A stretch of 31,577 nt of DNA from an uncultured Lachnospiraceae bacterium (GCA_910585715.1 CAJUEX010000041.1:1-31577); one strand, 5' to 3'; shown: positions 17,131 through 26,604, counted from the stretch's first letter. The notes: generated from the sequence alone by a model not told the origin. Translations and numbers: made by a program.

Positions 17131-17889
17131 ATGTTGGATAAAAAAAGTATGTATTATATATTAACAAGAATGGAATTTGTAATTTCTTTTCTGCTTGCAG
17201 CATTAGCCACATGGCTCATAGTGTTTGTGCCGCCTTATGAGAAGTGGGTATATGAAAAGACTCCGGCAGTGTCGCAGGAGGATATAGAAAATGAAAGACA
17301 TAGATTCCCTATTGGATATAAAGCTGGTGAGGGCATACCAGTAGCGAGGACTTATGATGAAATGCGGACAGATGAGCAAGGTTTAATATATTTTACAATG
17401 GAAATTAGCAGTAATCAATTGATACCCACAGGAATTTATACAAAAGTAGAAGAAGATGGCATTGGCGAATATGAGACCAATAAAAGAAAAGTGGCGTTAT
17501 ACAGAAATAGATATATTTATGCACAATTTTATATCCTTACTTTAGAGGATGGAAAAAAAATACCTATTTTATTAAATGACAATGAAATGGAATTAAAAAA
17601 GGATACCGTATTAAAACTTCCTATTTGTCAACTTGATGCAAGATATGGTCTAGATGGATATTATTATTATGAAAGAGATTGTGACAGAAGTATAGTAGAA
17701 AATTTATACGGTCTAGACAATTATAGAAGGTTTATAAATGCTATAAAAGACTATGCGAATGGGGAGGAAATGAAAAAATTCCGCTCAAATCAGACCACGG
17801 CAGCAATTATTGTATTTTTAGTTGTTTTATTTGGAGGTGTCACATTACTTTTTCTTATAAGTAAAGCAATGGGGAAAAACAATAAATGA
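17131..17889 (+). CDS. Two-TM protein of unknown function, duplicate copy 2
   Basis: 252 aa from 17131, or 246 aa from the ATG at 17149, which aligns with the start of copy 1 (MYYILTRMEF versus MYYIATRMEF). Neither start has a strong ribosome site. The same layout as copy 1 is seen: N-terminal helix FVISFLLAALATWLIVFVPP, a central domain with YAQFYILTLEDGKKIPILLN and a C-terminal helix IIVFLVVLFGGVTLLFLISK. The ends are nearly identical to copy 1 at DNA level, while the middle carries many substitutions and small insertions (for example RTDEQGLIYFTME and EEDGIGEYETN). This argues for a recent tandem duplication with faster change or conversion in the core. The giant Rhs gene begins 22 bases later. 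Confidence 0.6.
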   Translation: MLDKKSMYYILTRMEFVISFLLAALATWLIVFVPPYEKWVYEKTPAVSQEDIENERHRFPIGYKAGEGIPVARTYDEMRTDEQGLIYFTMEISSNQLIPTGIYTKVEEDGIGEYETNKRKVALYRNRYIYAQFYILTLEDGKKIPILLNDNEMELKKDTVLKLPICQLDARYGLDGYYYYERDCDRSIVENLYGLDNYRRFINAIKDYANGEEMKKFRSNQTTAAIIVFLVVLFGGVTLLFLISKAMGKNNK

Positions 17890-17911
17890 GAAATGAAAGG
17901 GAGGGTCTCCT

Positions 17912-20900
17912 ATGGGAAATACAAGAGAAATAGCATTAGCAGAAGTACAATTAGAGTGTTCATTATCCTATATTACGGTACAAAATCTGCAAATACATAC
18001 AGAGATAAATCAGCACAGCACCATGAGTATTCAAATTATGGTAGAGGAACAGGTTACAAAAAGCCAGACGGAAAGTCTTGAAAATCAGCCGGTCTGTGTT
18101 AAGCTCACAGATGGAACAATTTTATTTGGCGGTATATGCACAATGTGCAGGTTGAACAGCGCAGCAAAGTATCAGGAGGTTACCATACAGGCATCTTCTT
18201 ATACCTATCTTGCGGACCAGGAAAAAAAGGACAAGACCTTTCAAAATCCAGCCAAGACATTAAATCAGGTTGCCAGTGAATTGATAAAACCATATGGAGG
18301 TTCCGTAGAGATCAGCCAGGATATAGCCATACCCTATACCATCAGCCAAAAGCAGGAAACAGATTGGGAATTTCTTGTGCGGATTTCCAATCAAAACGGA
18401 TATGCCGTATTTGTGGATAGCAGGGACCGGAGCATTCGGATTCAGGTGGGAAACCGACCCTTTAGCACCCGGGAATTGGGAGAAGGAACTGTTTTAAAAC
18501 AGGAAAGTAAAAATTTTGGGGACTTTTTGAAAACAGAAGCAAATACAAAAGATGATGTAGCAAGTTTTCAGTTTGAGCAAAAAGGATTCCATACAAGAAA
18601 TGTTTCCATAGTTGCCGGTGATATGGTGGACAATTGCCTTACTGCCTCTACAGATTTGATTTCTGCCAAAGGCGTTTTATCCAACTGTGTATCTTTGCAA
18701 AATGATACAAAGGTTGTGCTTCCCTATGATATACAAACAGAAGAGGCATTTTCAAGCCGTATTTTAACAGGAACCGTTATCGATGTGACCAGTGAAATCA
18801 TTCGGGTGCAGTTTGATGTGGATGGGGGACAGAATGTTGCAGAAGCGGTAGAAATACCATACGAAAGCGTCTTAAGCAATTCCTTTTTCACAATGCCGGA
18901 TATGAATGATAAGGTGTTCGTATATTGCGACAATCAGGGAGAGGTCATTTGTCTTGGAAGCAAGCGGAGCGATACGGAAGATGAACATTTTCAAAAGCCT
19001 GAGGAAAAGGCATTTGGCGGATTGGATAATTTAATTCATTTTAAGGAAAATGATTTAAACCTTACTGCTACAAGAGAGGAATATTCAAAGGAAAATACGG
19101 AAAATCAAATAGCGATTTTGTTGGAAAAGGAAAATGGGGTTACTGTCAGGGCGAAAAATCAAATTGTTATTTCATCGAAACAAGAAGTCGTTTTAGCTGC
19201 TTCAAGGCTTGCATTGAACGAAATTAACAATATTAAACAGGAGCTAATTGAAGATTATGGTCAATACTATGATGCTGGTAAGGAAAATTATAAAAAACTA
19301 GGCGGCTACACAGAATCCGACCTGAAACAAAAAACCAAAGACGCCCGTTGGAACAATTTCAAATCAGACGTAGCAAACAGTTTTATCGAAGGCGGTAAGA
19401 GCTTGATTTTTTACAACTGGTGGCACAAAGAGAAGCCTCTTGAAGTTGCAGATGAAATGGGTCAGTATGAAACCGGTACGTTGTCCCTTTACGGCTACAC
19501 TATGGAATTAAGGGTGGGAAACAGCTTTGTAAAACTAGGAAATGATATTCCGGGAGAGCTTTACATTTATACAAAGGTCTTTGGCTGGCTTGGCTCAGAT
19601 CCCATTAAGGGATATCCCCAAAAGGCGGACGAGCTGAGGGATGCATGGGAAATTGGCATGGACATTCTGGCGGCAGGACTGGCAATTGCGGGGACCGTCT
19701 GCCTGATTGTAGGTACGGGAGGGGCAGCAGCAGTAGCGCTTATGGCGGTAGGCGGAGCTATTGCCTTGTCACGGGGGGACTATTTTGGAGCTGTAACATC
19801 AACAATAGGAGCTATTTGCGGCGCCGTAAAATATTTAGGAGCCTTTAGTAAGACAATAGAAGCGATAAAAGGCTTGTCTGTAGTACAAAAGATACTGATG
19901 TTCATGGAAGAAAGTAAGAAGATTATAGCAGTCTGCGTATTAGTCTATAAGTCTGTTCAATATGCTTATAACGTATCAACCAGTTGGCAGCAGATGATGA
20001 AAAGAATAGAACAGCATGATTCCATTTCAGGGAAGGTGGCGGAAGCATTTCTATTTATCCTGACAACAACAGATTCAACTATTTCATTGGGCAGTGATGC
20101 AAGGGATGGTTATAAGACAATATCCGGAAAAGACGGAGGCGGTTCTTCGCCTCATGGCGGAGGCGATTCTGATGGGGGGAACTCTTCCAATCATGGCGGG
20201 GGCGATTCTGACGGCGGAAATTCTTCCCGTCACGGAGGTGGTGATTCCGACGGAACCAATACAAATGAGCATACCCGCACCACAGGGGTAGGCGACCCGG
20301 TTGATATTGTAACAGGCGCCCTGCAGATTATTCATTCGGATTTGGTGGTTAAGGATATTCATTCCGATTTTGCCATTACAAGGACATACCGCTCTGTTTA
20401 TACCAATGAAAACAGGCTGCTTGGAAGTAAATGGATGCTGAATATAGAATCTGCGCTGGAATTTAGCCAGCAGGGAATTTCCGTAATCCTGCCTGACTGC
20501 CACATGGAACGTTTCGTGAAGAAAGAAGGAAAATGGCAGAACCGCAAAGAAGGAAAACAGAAATTCTGCCTGACGGAAGATAAGGAAGGTTACCGGCTCT
20601 ATGATGCCGTTTCCAGAAGAACATACACGTATAATCAAACAGGCAGGATTACTGCTATTACAGACGAAAAATATAGCAGTGTGCAATTTTGTTATGCGGA
20701 TAACGTCCTGGCGCAGATACTTTTGGAAAGCGGCGTAACCCTGACTTTTTCCTATCAGGATGGCAGGCTGCATACCGTACAGGACAATATAGGAAGAACA
20801 GTTAAGTATCAGTACAAGGGAGACCTTCTCACCTCTGTTACATATGCAAATGACGGCGTGGTAACCTATGGCTATACAGAGGAAGGATATTTAGAGAAGA

Positions 20901-23900
20901 TTACGGACCAGAACGGGAAATGCTATGTAACCAGCAGCTATGACCGCAAAGGCCGTGTAGTAAGGCAACTTATGGCGGACGGTGAGGAGTATATTTACCT
21001 GTACAATGAGGCGGAAAAGGTAAATACCTTTGTTACAATGTCCAAGGAAAGCAGTGTGAAATACTATTATAACAGGGATAAGCTGGTAACAAAGGTTCTT
21101 TATGAGGATGATACTTATGAAGAAAAGAAATACGATGTAAATGAAAACCTGATTTATGAAAGGGACAGGAACGGCAATTGTATTTTCAGAACCTTTTCTC
21201 CGGAAGGCTTACTGCTATCAGAAGAAGAACCCACCGGATTAAAGGTTACTTATAAACAGGATGAAAGAGGAAATCTCATAGAACAGGAGGATAATGCGGG
21301 CAGAAAACTGACCTTTGCTTATGATGCCCACAATAATCTCATTAGAAAGGAATTAACCGTAGATTCCAAAACAAAGGCAGCCACATGCTATGAATACGAT
21401 TCCAAAGGAAGACTTCTTTCCGTGGAAGACGCAAACCATCATTGCAGAAAATATTCTTATGATACCTCCTTTGGCATGCCGTCCCATATAATGGGCGCTG
21501 AAGGCGAACAGGTATTTTATGAATATGACAAAGCAGGACGTAAAATGTCCCAAAATGACGGAGCCGGAGTTACCAGATACGCATATAATCATTTTGATTA
21601 TATCACATCGGAAACAGATGCCCTGGGAAATACAACCCGCTATAGCTATGACCGGCTGTGTAACCTTACCAACATGATTCGCCCTATTGGCTATCAGGAA
21701 AAAACCAATGAGGGAATCCATTACGAATACGATGATATGAACCACCTTGTGCGCACTGTTGACGAGTTGGGGAATGTTGTGGCAGTGGAGGTGGACTGCA
21801 GCGGCAATATCACAAAGGAAATCAATCCAAACAGCTATCAGGAAAGCACCGGGACAGGAGAAGGAATCTGCTATCAATATGACAAGGATGACAGAAGGAT
21901 AAAAATTATTTATCCGGACGGCGGCATAGAACGTATTTTTTATGATGCAAATGGAAACATCATCAAAAAAGTACAGCCCATGTCCTATGAGGAAGAAAAA
22001 GACGATGGCCCCGGATACTGCTATACCTATGATGGGGGCAACAGGCTGGTGGAAATCACCAATCCCAAAGGAATCGTGGAAAAGCGGTATGTTTATGACC
22101 TGTGCGGAAATATTGTCAAAATAATCGACAGCAAGGGTTATCTGACCGGGGACAATGACGAAGAAAGAATTGGGACGATTTATACCTATAACCTTGCGGG
22201 GGCAGTCACCTCAAAAAGAGTGCCGGTCAGACAAAACCAGGACGGAAGCTATGCCTATGCCCTGACCACCTATGAATATGACAAGACAGGAAACCTGGTG
22301 GAAGAAAAAAGGTATCTGGATTACCAGACCTTGGAAAGCATGTGCGGAAGAATCCACAGGATTACAAGGAGCTATGACAAATCAAACCGTCTTTGCAAGG
22401 TAAGCGACAGTACCGGAGCCGCCAGAATGTACCAATACAACCAACAGGGCTACCTGATTCGGGAAAAGACCAGAATTAATGAGGACACTTACCATGTAAA
22501 AAATTACCGCTACTTAAAGAACGGAAACTTAGAGTCCGTTTTGGAGAGCGCAGATAAAAAAGGAAGCGGAAAGACCCTTGCACAGACAAGGTTCCTTTAT
22601 GATGCTAACGGAAATCTGATACGCATCACCACTCCCTTGGGAAATGAAATCAGAAGGGAATATGATGCCGCAAACCGCATGATAAAGGAAATCCATCAGG
22701 AAAAACAGGGAGAAATTCATAATACATTCATTTATACCTATGACAAGGCAGGAAATCTTTCCGGTTACAGCGAAACGGACGGAAGGACAGTTACCTACCA
22801 ATATGACCTGTTGAACCGCCAGCTGACCCAGACGGACGAAAGGGGAGCAATCCACTATAAAGAGTATGACAGAAATGGCCGCCTTTATAAGATAATTACG
22901 CCAAACGAATATGCAAAAGACGGCAGAGAGGCCTTTGGAGTCCAGTATCTTTATGACGAGTTGGACCGCGTCACAAATATTTTCAACAGGAGCCGCCAAA
23001 ATGAAACCCGGATGGTGTATAATGATGCAGGGGAAGTTATCTGCCAGCATTATGCCGCAGGCAGCCGGATTTCCTTCCAGTACGATTTTGCAGGGAGGAG
23101 GCAGCTGGTCTGTACAGCCGGAAACAGCAGCCAGAGCTATGAATATGACGCCATGGGCAACATCGTGGGCATTCTGGACGGCAACCGGAACAAGACGGAA
23201 TATGAGCTGGACGAATGGGGACGAATCCTTTCTGTCAGCAAGCCGGACCATACCCGGGAGCAGTATGCCTATGACTATGCGGGGAACGTGATAAGAACCG
23301 TGGACGGCAATGGAAACGAAACAAACTGCCAGTACAATGCCATAAACCGCCTGGAGAGCCGAACGGATGCCCAGGGCTTTCAGGAAAGCTGGCTGTATGA
23401 TATTGAAGGGAGGATGTGCTCTTACACGGACCGGAACGGCAGCCGGATTCTGTATCAATACAATATGTACGGCGACCTGAAACAGAGGATGGACAGCAAC
23501 AGGACGGTGCAGGAGTCCTATGGTTACCGGCAGAACGGAAGGCTTGCCTATGCAATCGGCGGGGGAATGCGCTATGAGTATGCCTACCTGCCGGACGGTT
23601 TCCTGAAGGAGAAGAAAGCAAGCGGCAGGACCCTGATTTCCTATACCTATGACTTAAACGGCAATAAGACCAGCCAGACAGACCTTACCGGGAAAAAGAC
23701 GGAATATGTCTACAATGACCAGGACATGCTCCGTGAAGTATGGGACAACGGCAAACTGCTTGCATCCTATGCCTATGAAGCGGACGGCATGGTGTCCTCC
23801 ATGAGGATTGGAAAGGACCTTGCCACTACCTATGCCTATGACACAGACCGGAACCTGACCGGGCAGAAAACCGTCATGGGCAGCCAGGTGCTGGCGGACT

Positions 23901-25450
23901 TCCATTACTCCTATGACGGGAACGGGAACATGGTGTCAAAGCAGGGGCTCCATGGGACTGAGACCTATCGTTACGACGTCCTGAACCAGATTGTGGAAGC
24001 GGACTATCCTACCTGCCGGGAGCAGCTTTTCTATGACAATGCAGGAAACCGGACCAGGCGTGTGACGGAAGCGGCGGAACAGCTGTATGCCTATGACAGC
24101 AACAACCGCCTGACAGAGCTGAAGGAGATTGCCGTAGGGCATGAAAAGGAAGCCGGAAGCGAAGGACAGCCGGAGGTAACGGTACAGAAGTTCACTTATG
24201 ACAGACAGGGAAATCTGCTGCAGGACGGCAATGCCCGCTACCAGTACGATGCTTTCGGAAGGATGGAACAGGCAGAGACCGTTACAGGCAGGATACAGAA
24301 GAACCGTTACGATGCAGAAGGCATGCGCCATGAGATGGAGGAGAACGGAAAATTGATTCAATTCCTGTACTCCGGCGAAGAAGTGGCAGCAGCCACCAAA
24401 GAAGGAGAAGGAATGACCCGCTACATCCGGGGTTACGGCCTGATTTCCTCCGACAGCGAGCAGGCAAGAACCTATTACCACTATGTCAGCGACGAAAAGG
24501 GCAGCATCACCCACCTGATATCCTCAGAAGAGGAAGGGGTGTTGAATGAATACAGCTATGACGTATTCGGCAACCGGACCGTCCTGAAGGAAACCGTGGA
24601 CAACCTGTTTGGCTATACAGGCCAGCAGTACGACGGCATCACCGGACAGTATTACCTGCGGGCGCGCTACTATAATCCGGTTATCGGGCGGTTTATTCAG
24701 GAAGACACGTATTATGGGGACGGGCTGAACCTGTATGCGTACTGTTGTAATAATCCGGTGATGTATTATGACCCTACGGGGTATGAGCATGAGGTAAACC
24801 ATAATCGTGGTGGAGGGGATGGAGCAGATGGTCCGGATAATAACCGGACATGGGGCGACCCGGATTTCGCAGACCGCTACAGGGACCACCGTTATGAGTA
24901 TGATTATTATGCCAAGCAGGAAGCGAAAAAGCAGCAGGGAAAAGATGGAACGGATGGAGGCTCCAATAATGGGAATAAGTCCAATTCCGGAAAGACAGGC
25001 GGAGAGTCTGGCAATGGAGATAATAAGCCGAAAGTTTCTAATGATGGAACAGATTCGACTAATAATAAGCCGAAGGCAGATGTGCCGGATGATAGGCCTA
25101 GTCAGGGTGCTAGAAGAAGTAAATTGCAAGAAGTATTTGATGTGGCAGATAATTATAACTTAAGCGATGATACTTTTAATAATCATATACTTAAAAGGCA
25201 TGGACCTAATTCTACATACCGAAATAAATCGCATTTTAATGCAAATTTTGACATTAAAGCTGGCATTGATAGTACATTAAAGGGAAATAATTCCATCGTG
25301 CTTCCTAATACTGCTGGAAGGGGAGGGTATATTTTTGAGCAAACATTTACCAGTCCGATAGGAACTAATAGCAAAGGAAAGCCATTGTATACGTTAAAGG
25401 TAGTTATAGATGAATCTGGAAACGTAATTACTGCATTTCCCAAAAAATAG
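17912..25450 (+). CDS. VgrG-Rhs fusion polymorphic toxin with BECR-type RNase-like tip
   Basis: 2512 aa; GGGAGGGTCTCCT precedes the ATG. In order: a gp27-like VgrG part (1-275) with LQIHTEINQHSTMSIQIMV and the helix ETDWEFLVRISNQNGYAVF; a gp5-type OB fold (about 280-350); a strand-rich needle (about 360-430, GVTVRAKNQIVISSKQEVVL); a hydrophobic region (about 584-650, with a second at 670-690); a 3 x 13-residue HGGGDSDGGNSS linker (747-785); DUF6531 (about 792-880, GDPVDIVTGALQIIHSDLVV); about 1,350 residues of YD repeats; and the core end GYTGQQYDGITGQYYLRARY to MYYDPTG (about 2234-2291), where Rhs proteins cut after self-cleavage. A repeated hydrophilic linker follows, then the toxin (about 2399-2512). 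The toxin has NHILKRH, an F-containing SHFN, and a final VITAFP, the His...Thr layout of BECR-fold RNases. The exact family is uncertain. Toxin action in a neighbour cell is inference. Confidence 0.88.
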   Translation: MGNTREIALAEVQLECSLSYITVQNLQIHTEINQHSTMSIQIMVEEQVTKSQTESLENQPVCVKLTDGTILFGGICTMCRLNSAAKYQEVTIQASSYTYLADQEKKDKTFQNPAKTLNQVASELIKPYGGSVEISQDIAIPYTISQKQETDWEFLVRISNQNGYAVFVDSRDRSIRIQVGNRPFSTRELGEGTVLKQESKNFGDFLKTEANTKDDVASFQFEQKGFHTRNVSIVAGDMVDNCLTASTDLISAKGVLSNCVSLQNDTKVVLPYDIQTEEAFSSRILTGTVIDVTSEIIRVQFDVDGGQNVAEAVEIPYESVLSNSFFTMPDMNDKVFVYCDNQGEVICLGSKRSDTEDEHFQKPEEKAFGGLDNLIHFKENDLNLTATREEYSKENTENQIAILLEKENGVTVRAKNQIVISSKQEVVLAASRLALNEINNIKQELIEDYGQYYDAGKENYKKLGGYTESDLKQKTKDARWNNFKSDVANSFIEGGKSLIFYNWWHKEKPLEVADEMGQYETGTLSLYGYTMELRVGNSFVKLGNDIPGELYIYTKVFGWLGSDPIKGYPQKADELRDAWEIGMDILAAGLAIAGTVCLIVGTGGAAAVALMAVGGAIALSRGDYFGAVTSTIGAICGAVKYLGAFSKTIEAIKGLSVVQKILMFMEESKKIIAVCVLVYKSVQYAYNVSTSWQQMMKRIEQHDSISGKVAEAFLFILTTTDSTISLGSDARDGYKTISGKDGGGSSPHGGGDSDGGNSSNHGGGDSDGGNSSRHGGGDSDGTNTNEHTRTTGVGDPVDIVTGALQIIHSDLVVKDIHSDFAITRTYRSVYTNENRLLGSKWMLNIESALEFSQQGISVILPDCHMERFVKKEGKWQNRKEGKQKFCLTEDKEGYRLYDAVSRRTYTYNQTGRITAITDEKYSSVQFCYADNVLAQILLESGVTLTFSYQDGRLHTVQDNIGRTVKYQYKGDLLTSVTYANDGVVTYGYTEEGYLEKITDQNGKCYVTSSYDRKGRVVRQLMADGEEYIYLYNEAEKVNTFVTMSKESSVKYYYNRDKLVTKVLYEDDTYEEKKYDVNENLIYERDRNGNCIFRTFSPEGLLLSEEEPTGLKVTYKQDERGNLIEQEDNAGRKLTFAYDAHNNLIRKELTVDSKTKAATCYEYDSKGRLLSVEDANHHCRKYSYDTSFGMPSHIMGAEGEQVFYEYDKAGRKMSQNDGAGVTRYAYNHFDYITSETDALGNTTRYSYDRLCNLTNMIRPIGYQEKTNEGIHYEYDDMNHLVRTVDELGNVVAVEVDCSGNITKEINPNSYQESTGTGEGICYQYDKDDRRIKIIYPDGGIERIFYDANGNIIKKVQPMSYEEEKDDGPGYCYTYDGGNRLVEITNPKGIVEKRYVYDLCGNIVKIIDSKGYLTGDNDEERIGTIYTYNLAGAVTSKRVPVRQNQDGSYAYALTTYEYDKTGNLVEEKRYLDYQTLESMCGRIHRITRSYDKSNRLCKVSDSTGAARMYQYNQQGYLIREKTRINEDTYHVKNYRYLKNGNLESVLESADKKGSGKTLAQTRFLYDANGNLIRITTPLGNEIRREYDAANRMIKEIHQEKQGEIHNTFIYTYDKAGNLSGYSETDGRTVTYQYDLLNRQLTQTDERGAIHYKEYDRNGRLYKIITPNEYAKDGREAFGVQYLYDELDRVTNIFNRSRQNETRMVYNDAGEVICQHYAAGSRISFQYDFAGRRQLVCTAGNSSQSYEYDAMGNIVGILDGNRNKTEYELDEWGRILSVSKPDHTREQYAYDYAGNVIRTVDGNGNETNCQYNAINRLESRTDAQGFQESWLYDIEGRMCSYTDRNGSRILYQYNMYGDLKQRMDSNRTVQESYGYRQNGRLAYAIGGGMRYEYAYLPDGFLKEKKASGRTLISYTYDLNGNKTSQTDLTGKKTEYVYNDQDMLREVWDNGKLLASYAYEADGMVSSMRIGKDLATTYAYDTDRNLTGQKTVMGSQVLADFHYSYDGNGNMVSKQGLHGTETYRYDVLNQIVEADYPTCREQLFYDNAGNRTRRVTEAAEQLYAYDSNNRLTELKEIAVGHEKEAGSEGQPEVTVQKFTYDRQGNLLQDGNARYQYDAFGRMEQAETVTGRIQKNRYDAEGMRHEMEENGKLIQFLYSGEEVAAATKEGEGMTRYIRGYGLISSDSEQARTYYHYVSDEKGSITHLISSEEEGVLNEYSYDVFGNRTVLKETVDNLFGYTGQQYDGITGQYYLRARYYNPVIGRFIQEDTYYGDGLNLYAYCCNNPVMYYDPTGYEHEVNHNRGGGDGADGPDNNRTWGDPDFADRYRDHRYEYDYYAKQEAKKQQGKDGTDGGSNNGNKSNSGKTGGESGNGDNKPKVSNDGTDSTNNKPKADVPDDRPSQGARRSKLQEVFDVADNYNLSDDTFNNHILKRHGPNSTYRNKSHFNANFDIKAGIDSTLKGNNSIVLPNTAGRGGYIFEQTFTSPIGTNSKGKPLYTLKVVIDESGNVITAFPKK
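20150..20266 (+). repeat. Three 39-bp in-frame linker repeats
   Basis: Units 20150-20188, 20189-20227 and 20228-20266 encode PHGGGDSDGGNSS, NHGGGDSDGGNSS and RHGGGDSDGTNTN. The first two are almost the same in DNA; the third has drifted at wobble positions and its end. They give a flexible hinge between the spike/membrane part and the Rhs shell, and copy number could change by slippage. Confidence 0.9.
24423..24781 (+). repeat. 359-bp Rhs core-end repeat, copy A (within the full rhs gene)
   Basis: Runs from ACATCCGGGGTTACGG to the DPTG codons. It matches copies B (27611-27969) and C (29332-29690) with no gap. A and B are nearly identical after the first ~25 bases. All end exactly at the core/variable-tip border. 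Confidence 0.95.
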
Positions 25451-25461
25451 GAGGAGTCATA

Positions 25462-25794
25462 ATGAATTTTTATATAGGAAATTCGATAAATGAGATTGAT
25501 ATAAATGATGATAATATAGAATTTAGTGATGAGTTAATTGGTTTTATTTACAAATTGAGCTTACAAACTTCATATCAAATGAATGAATTATATAAAATTA
25601 ATCCATATGATGATATTGAAATTTCTAATATGGATTTGCCTAGAATAATAGAAATTTCAAATTATATTTTAAGTGAAGCATTGCTTGAAAGTTACGATAA
25701 ACCAGATGAAGGTAACAGGATGTTGATGGATTTAATTAATATAGCTCAAAAAGCATTGAAAAAAAATTTAGGACTGATTTCTATTGGAGATTAG
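25462..25794 (+). CDS. Candidate immunity protein for the rhs RNase-like tip
   Basis: 110 aa, acidic and AT-rich, with GGAGGAGTC before the ATG and an 11-base gap from the Rhs stop. It is predicted all-helical (SDELIGFIYKLSLQTSYQM, then LPRIIEISNYILSEALLES and MLMDLINIAQKALKK). No signal peptide or TM segment. I do not recognise the family. The position right behind the variable toxin is the standard place for an Rhs immunity gene, and the strongly negative charge would suit binding to a basic RNase tip. The small size and composition unlike the operon core mark it as part of the exchangeable unit. Confidence 0.72.
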   Translation: MNFYIGNSINEIDINDDNIEFSDELIGFIYKLSLQTSYQMNELYKINPYDDIEISNMDLPRIIEISNYILSEALLESYDKPDEGNRMLMDLINIAQKALKKNLGLISIGD

Positions 25795-25850
25795 CAACAG
25801 AGCACTAACAATTAAATAATAAACCGAATAATATATTAGCAAAAGAAGTT

Positions 25851-26192
25851 TAATGAATACAGTTATGACGTACTTTGTAACCGGACCGTCTTAAAGGAAA
25901 CCGTGGACAACCTGTTTGGCTATACGGGCTAGCAGCACGACGGCATCATCGGACAGTAGATTATGGCAATTTAGATTTTGCAGAGCGTTACAGCAATCAC
26001 AGGGCAACAGAAGATTACCTTGCCAAGAAGGAAGCGCAAAAGCAGCAGGGAAAAGGCGGAACGGATGGGGGCTTCAATAATGGGAATAAGTCCAATTCCG
26101 GAAAGACAGGAGGAGAGTCTGGCAATGGAGATAATAAGCCGAAAGTCTCTAATGATGAAACAGATTCGACTAATAATAAGCCAAAGACGGAT
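25851..26192 (+). pseudogene. Degraded Rhs core end and linker of orphan cassette 1
   Basis: It begins NEYSYDVLCNRTVLKETVDN, the same as the full core at about 24545-24600, then GYTG followed by TAG at 25912-25935 and another TAG at 25957-25959. About 180 bases of the core end, including the DPTG site, are missing. After that the frame is open from 25959 with DYGNLDFAERYSNHRATEDY and a linker (GGTDGGFNNGNKSNSGKTGG) matching the linker of the full gene. Translation from the parent core is impossible, so the toxin can only be used if recombined onto a live rhs gene or made alone from an internal start. Confidence 0.82.
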
Positions 26193-26600
26193 ATGCCGGA
26201 TAATAAGCCTAGTCAGAAGGGTAAAGTTACCAAAGGAACTTTGACTGGTAAGTTAGATGGTTTAACATCAGATGAAAGAAAAATGGTTGATGAGTTACTA
26301 AATGCTGGATATAACGTAGAAATAATTCCTCGTGACCCTAATAAAAAGACCCCAGATTTTTTAATTAATGGAGTGAAGACAGAGTTAAAGACATTAAATG
26401 GAACAAGTTTAAATACACCAGTTACAAGAATACAAGAGGCATTTAAACAAGGTGCAGAAGTTGTTATTATTGACGGAAGAAAGAGTGGATTAACTCTAGA
26501 ACAAGCAAATACTGTAATAGAGCGAATTTTGGGAAAATATGGTGGAGAATTACCTGGAGAAGTTCAAATATGGACAACTGAAGGAATTATAAGGAGATAA
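26193..26600 (+). CDS. CdiA_C-type PD-(D/E)XK nuclease toxin tip (orphan)
   Basis: An ATG at 26193 lies inside the conserved linker (MPDNKPSQKGKVTKG), so this start is probably not natural; the open frame continues upstream to 25959. The toxin (about residues 15-135) has LTSDERKMVDELLNAGYNVE, then PDFLINGVKTELKTL, and QGAEVVIIDGRKSGLTLEQA. The PDF...ELK motif is the D...E-x-K active-site core of the PD-(D/E)XK fold, and the overall pattern (pD-x-x-i-n-g-x-x-x-E-x-K, then a helix with R-I/-QEA and a 'vi-d' strand) is that of the CdiA C-terminal tRNA nuclease domain. It would cleave tRNA or DNA; the substrate is not certain. The candidate immunity gene follows 4 bases later. Confidence 0.75.
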   Translation: MPDNKPSQKGKVTKGTLTGKLDGLTSDERKMVDELLNAGYNVEIIPRDPNKKTPDFLINGVKTELKTLNGTSLNTPVTRIQEAFKQGAEVVIIDGRKSGLTLEQANTVIERILGKYGGELPGEVQIWTTEGIIRR

Positions 26601-26604
26601 TATT

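Larger units (their letters stand above)
16213..17903 (+). repeat. Tandem gene duplication
   Basis: Two copies, 16213-16953 and 17149-17903, share long near-identical blocks at both ends, including the ending AACAATAAATGAGAAATGAAA. The middle is more divergent. The duplicated unit therefore contains one gene plus about 15 bases downstream. Confidence 0.75.

Noticed and set aside
22529..23458. Antisense reading frame of 309 aa inside the YD-repeat region
   Set aside because: Regular YD codons leave the opposite strand open. There is no ribosome site and no recognisable motif.
20800..24400. Apparent periodic DNA repeat in the Rhs shell
   Set aside because: The period is at protein level (YD units) with diverged codons. 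It is not a tandem DNA repeat or CRISPR-like array.
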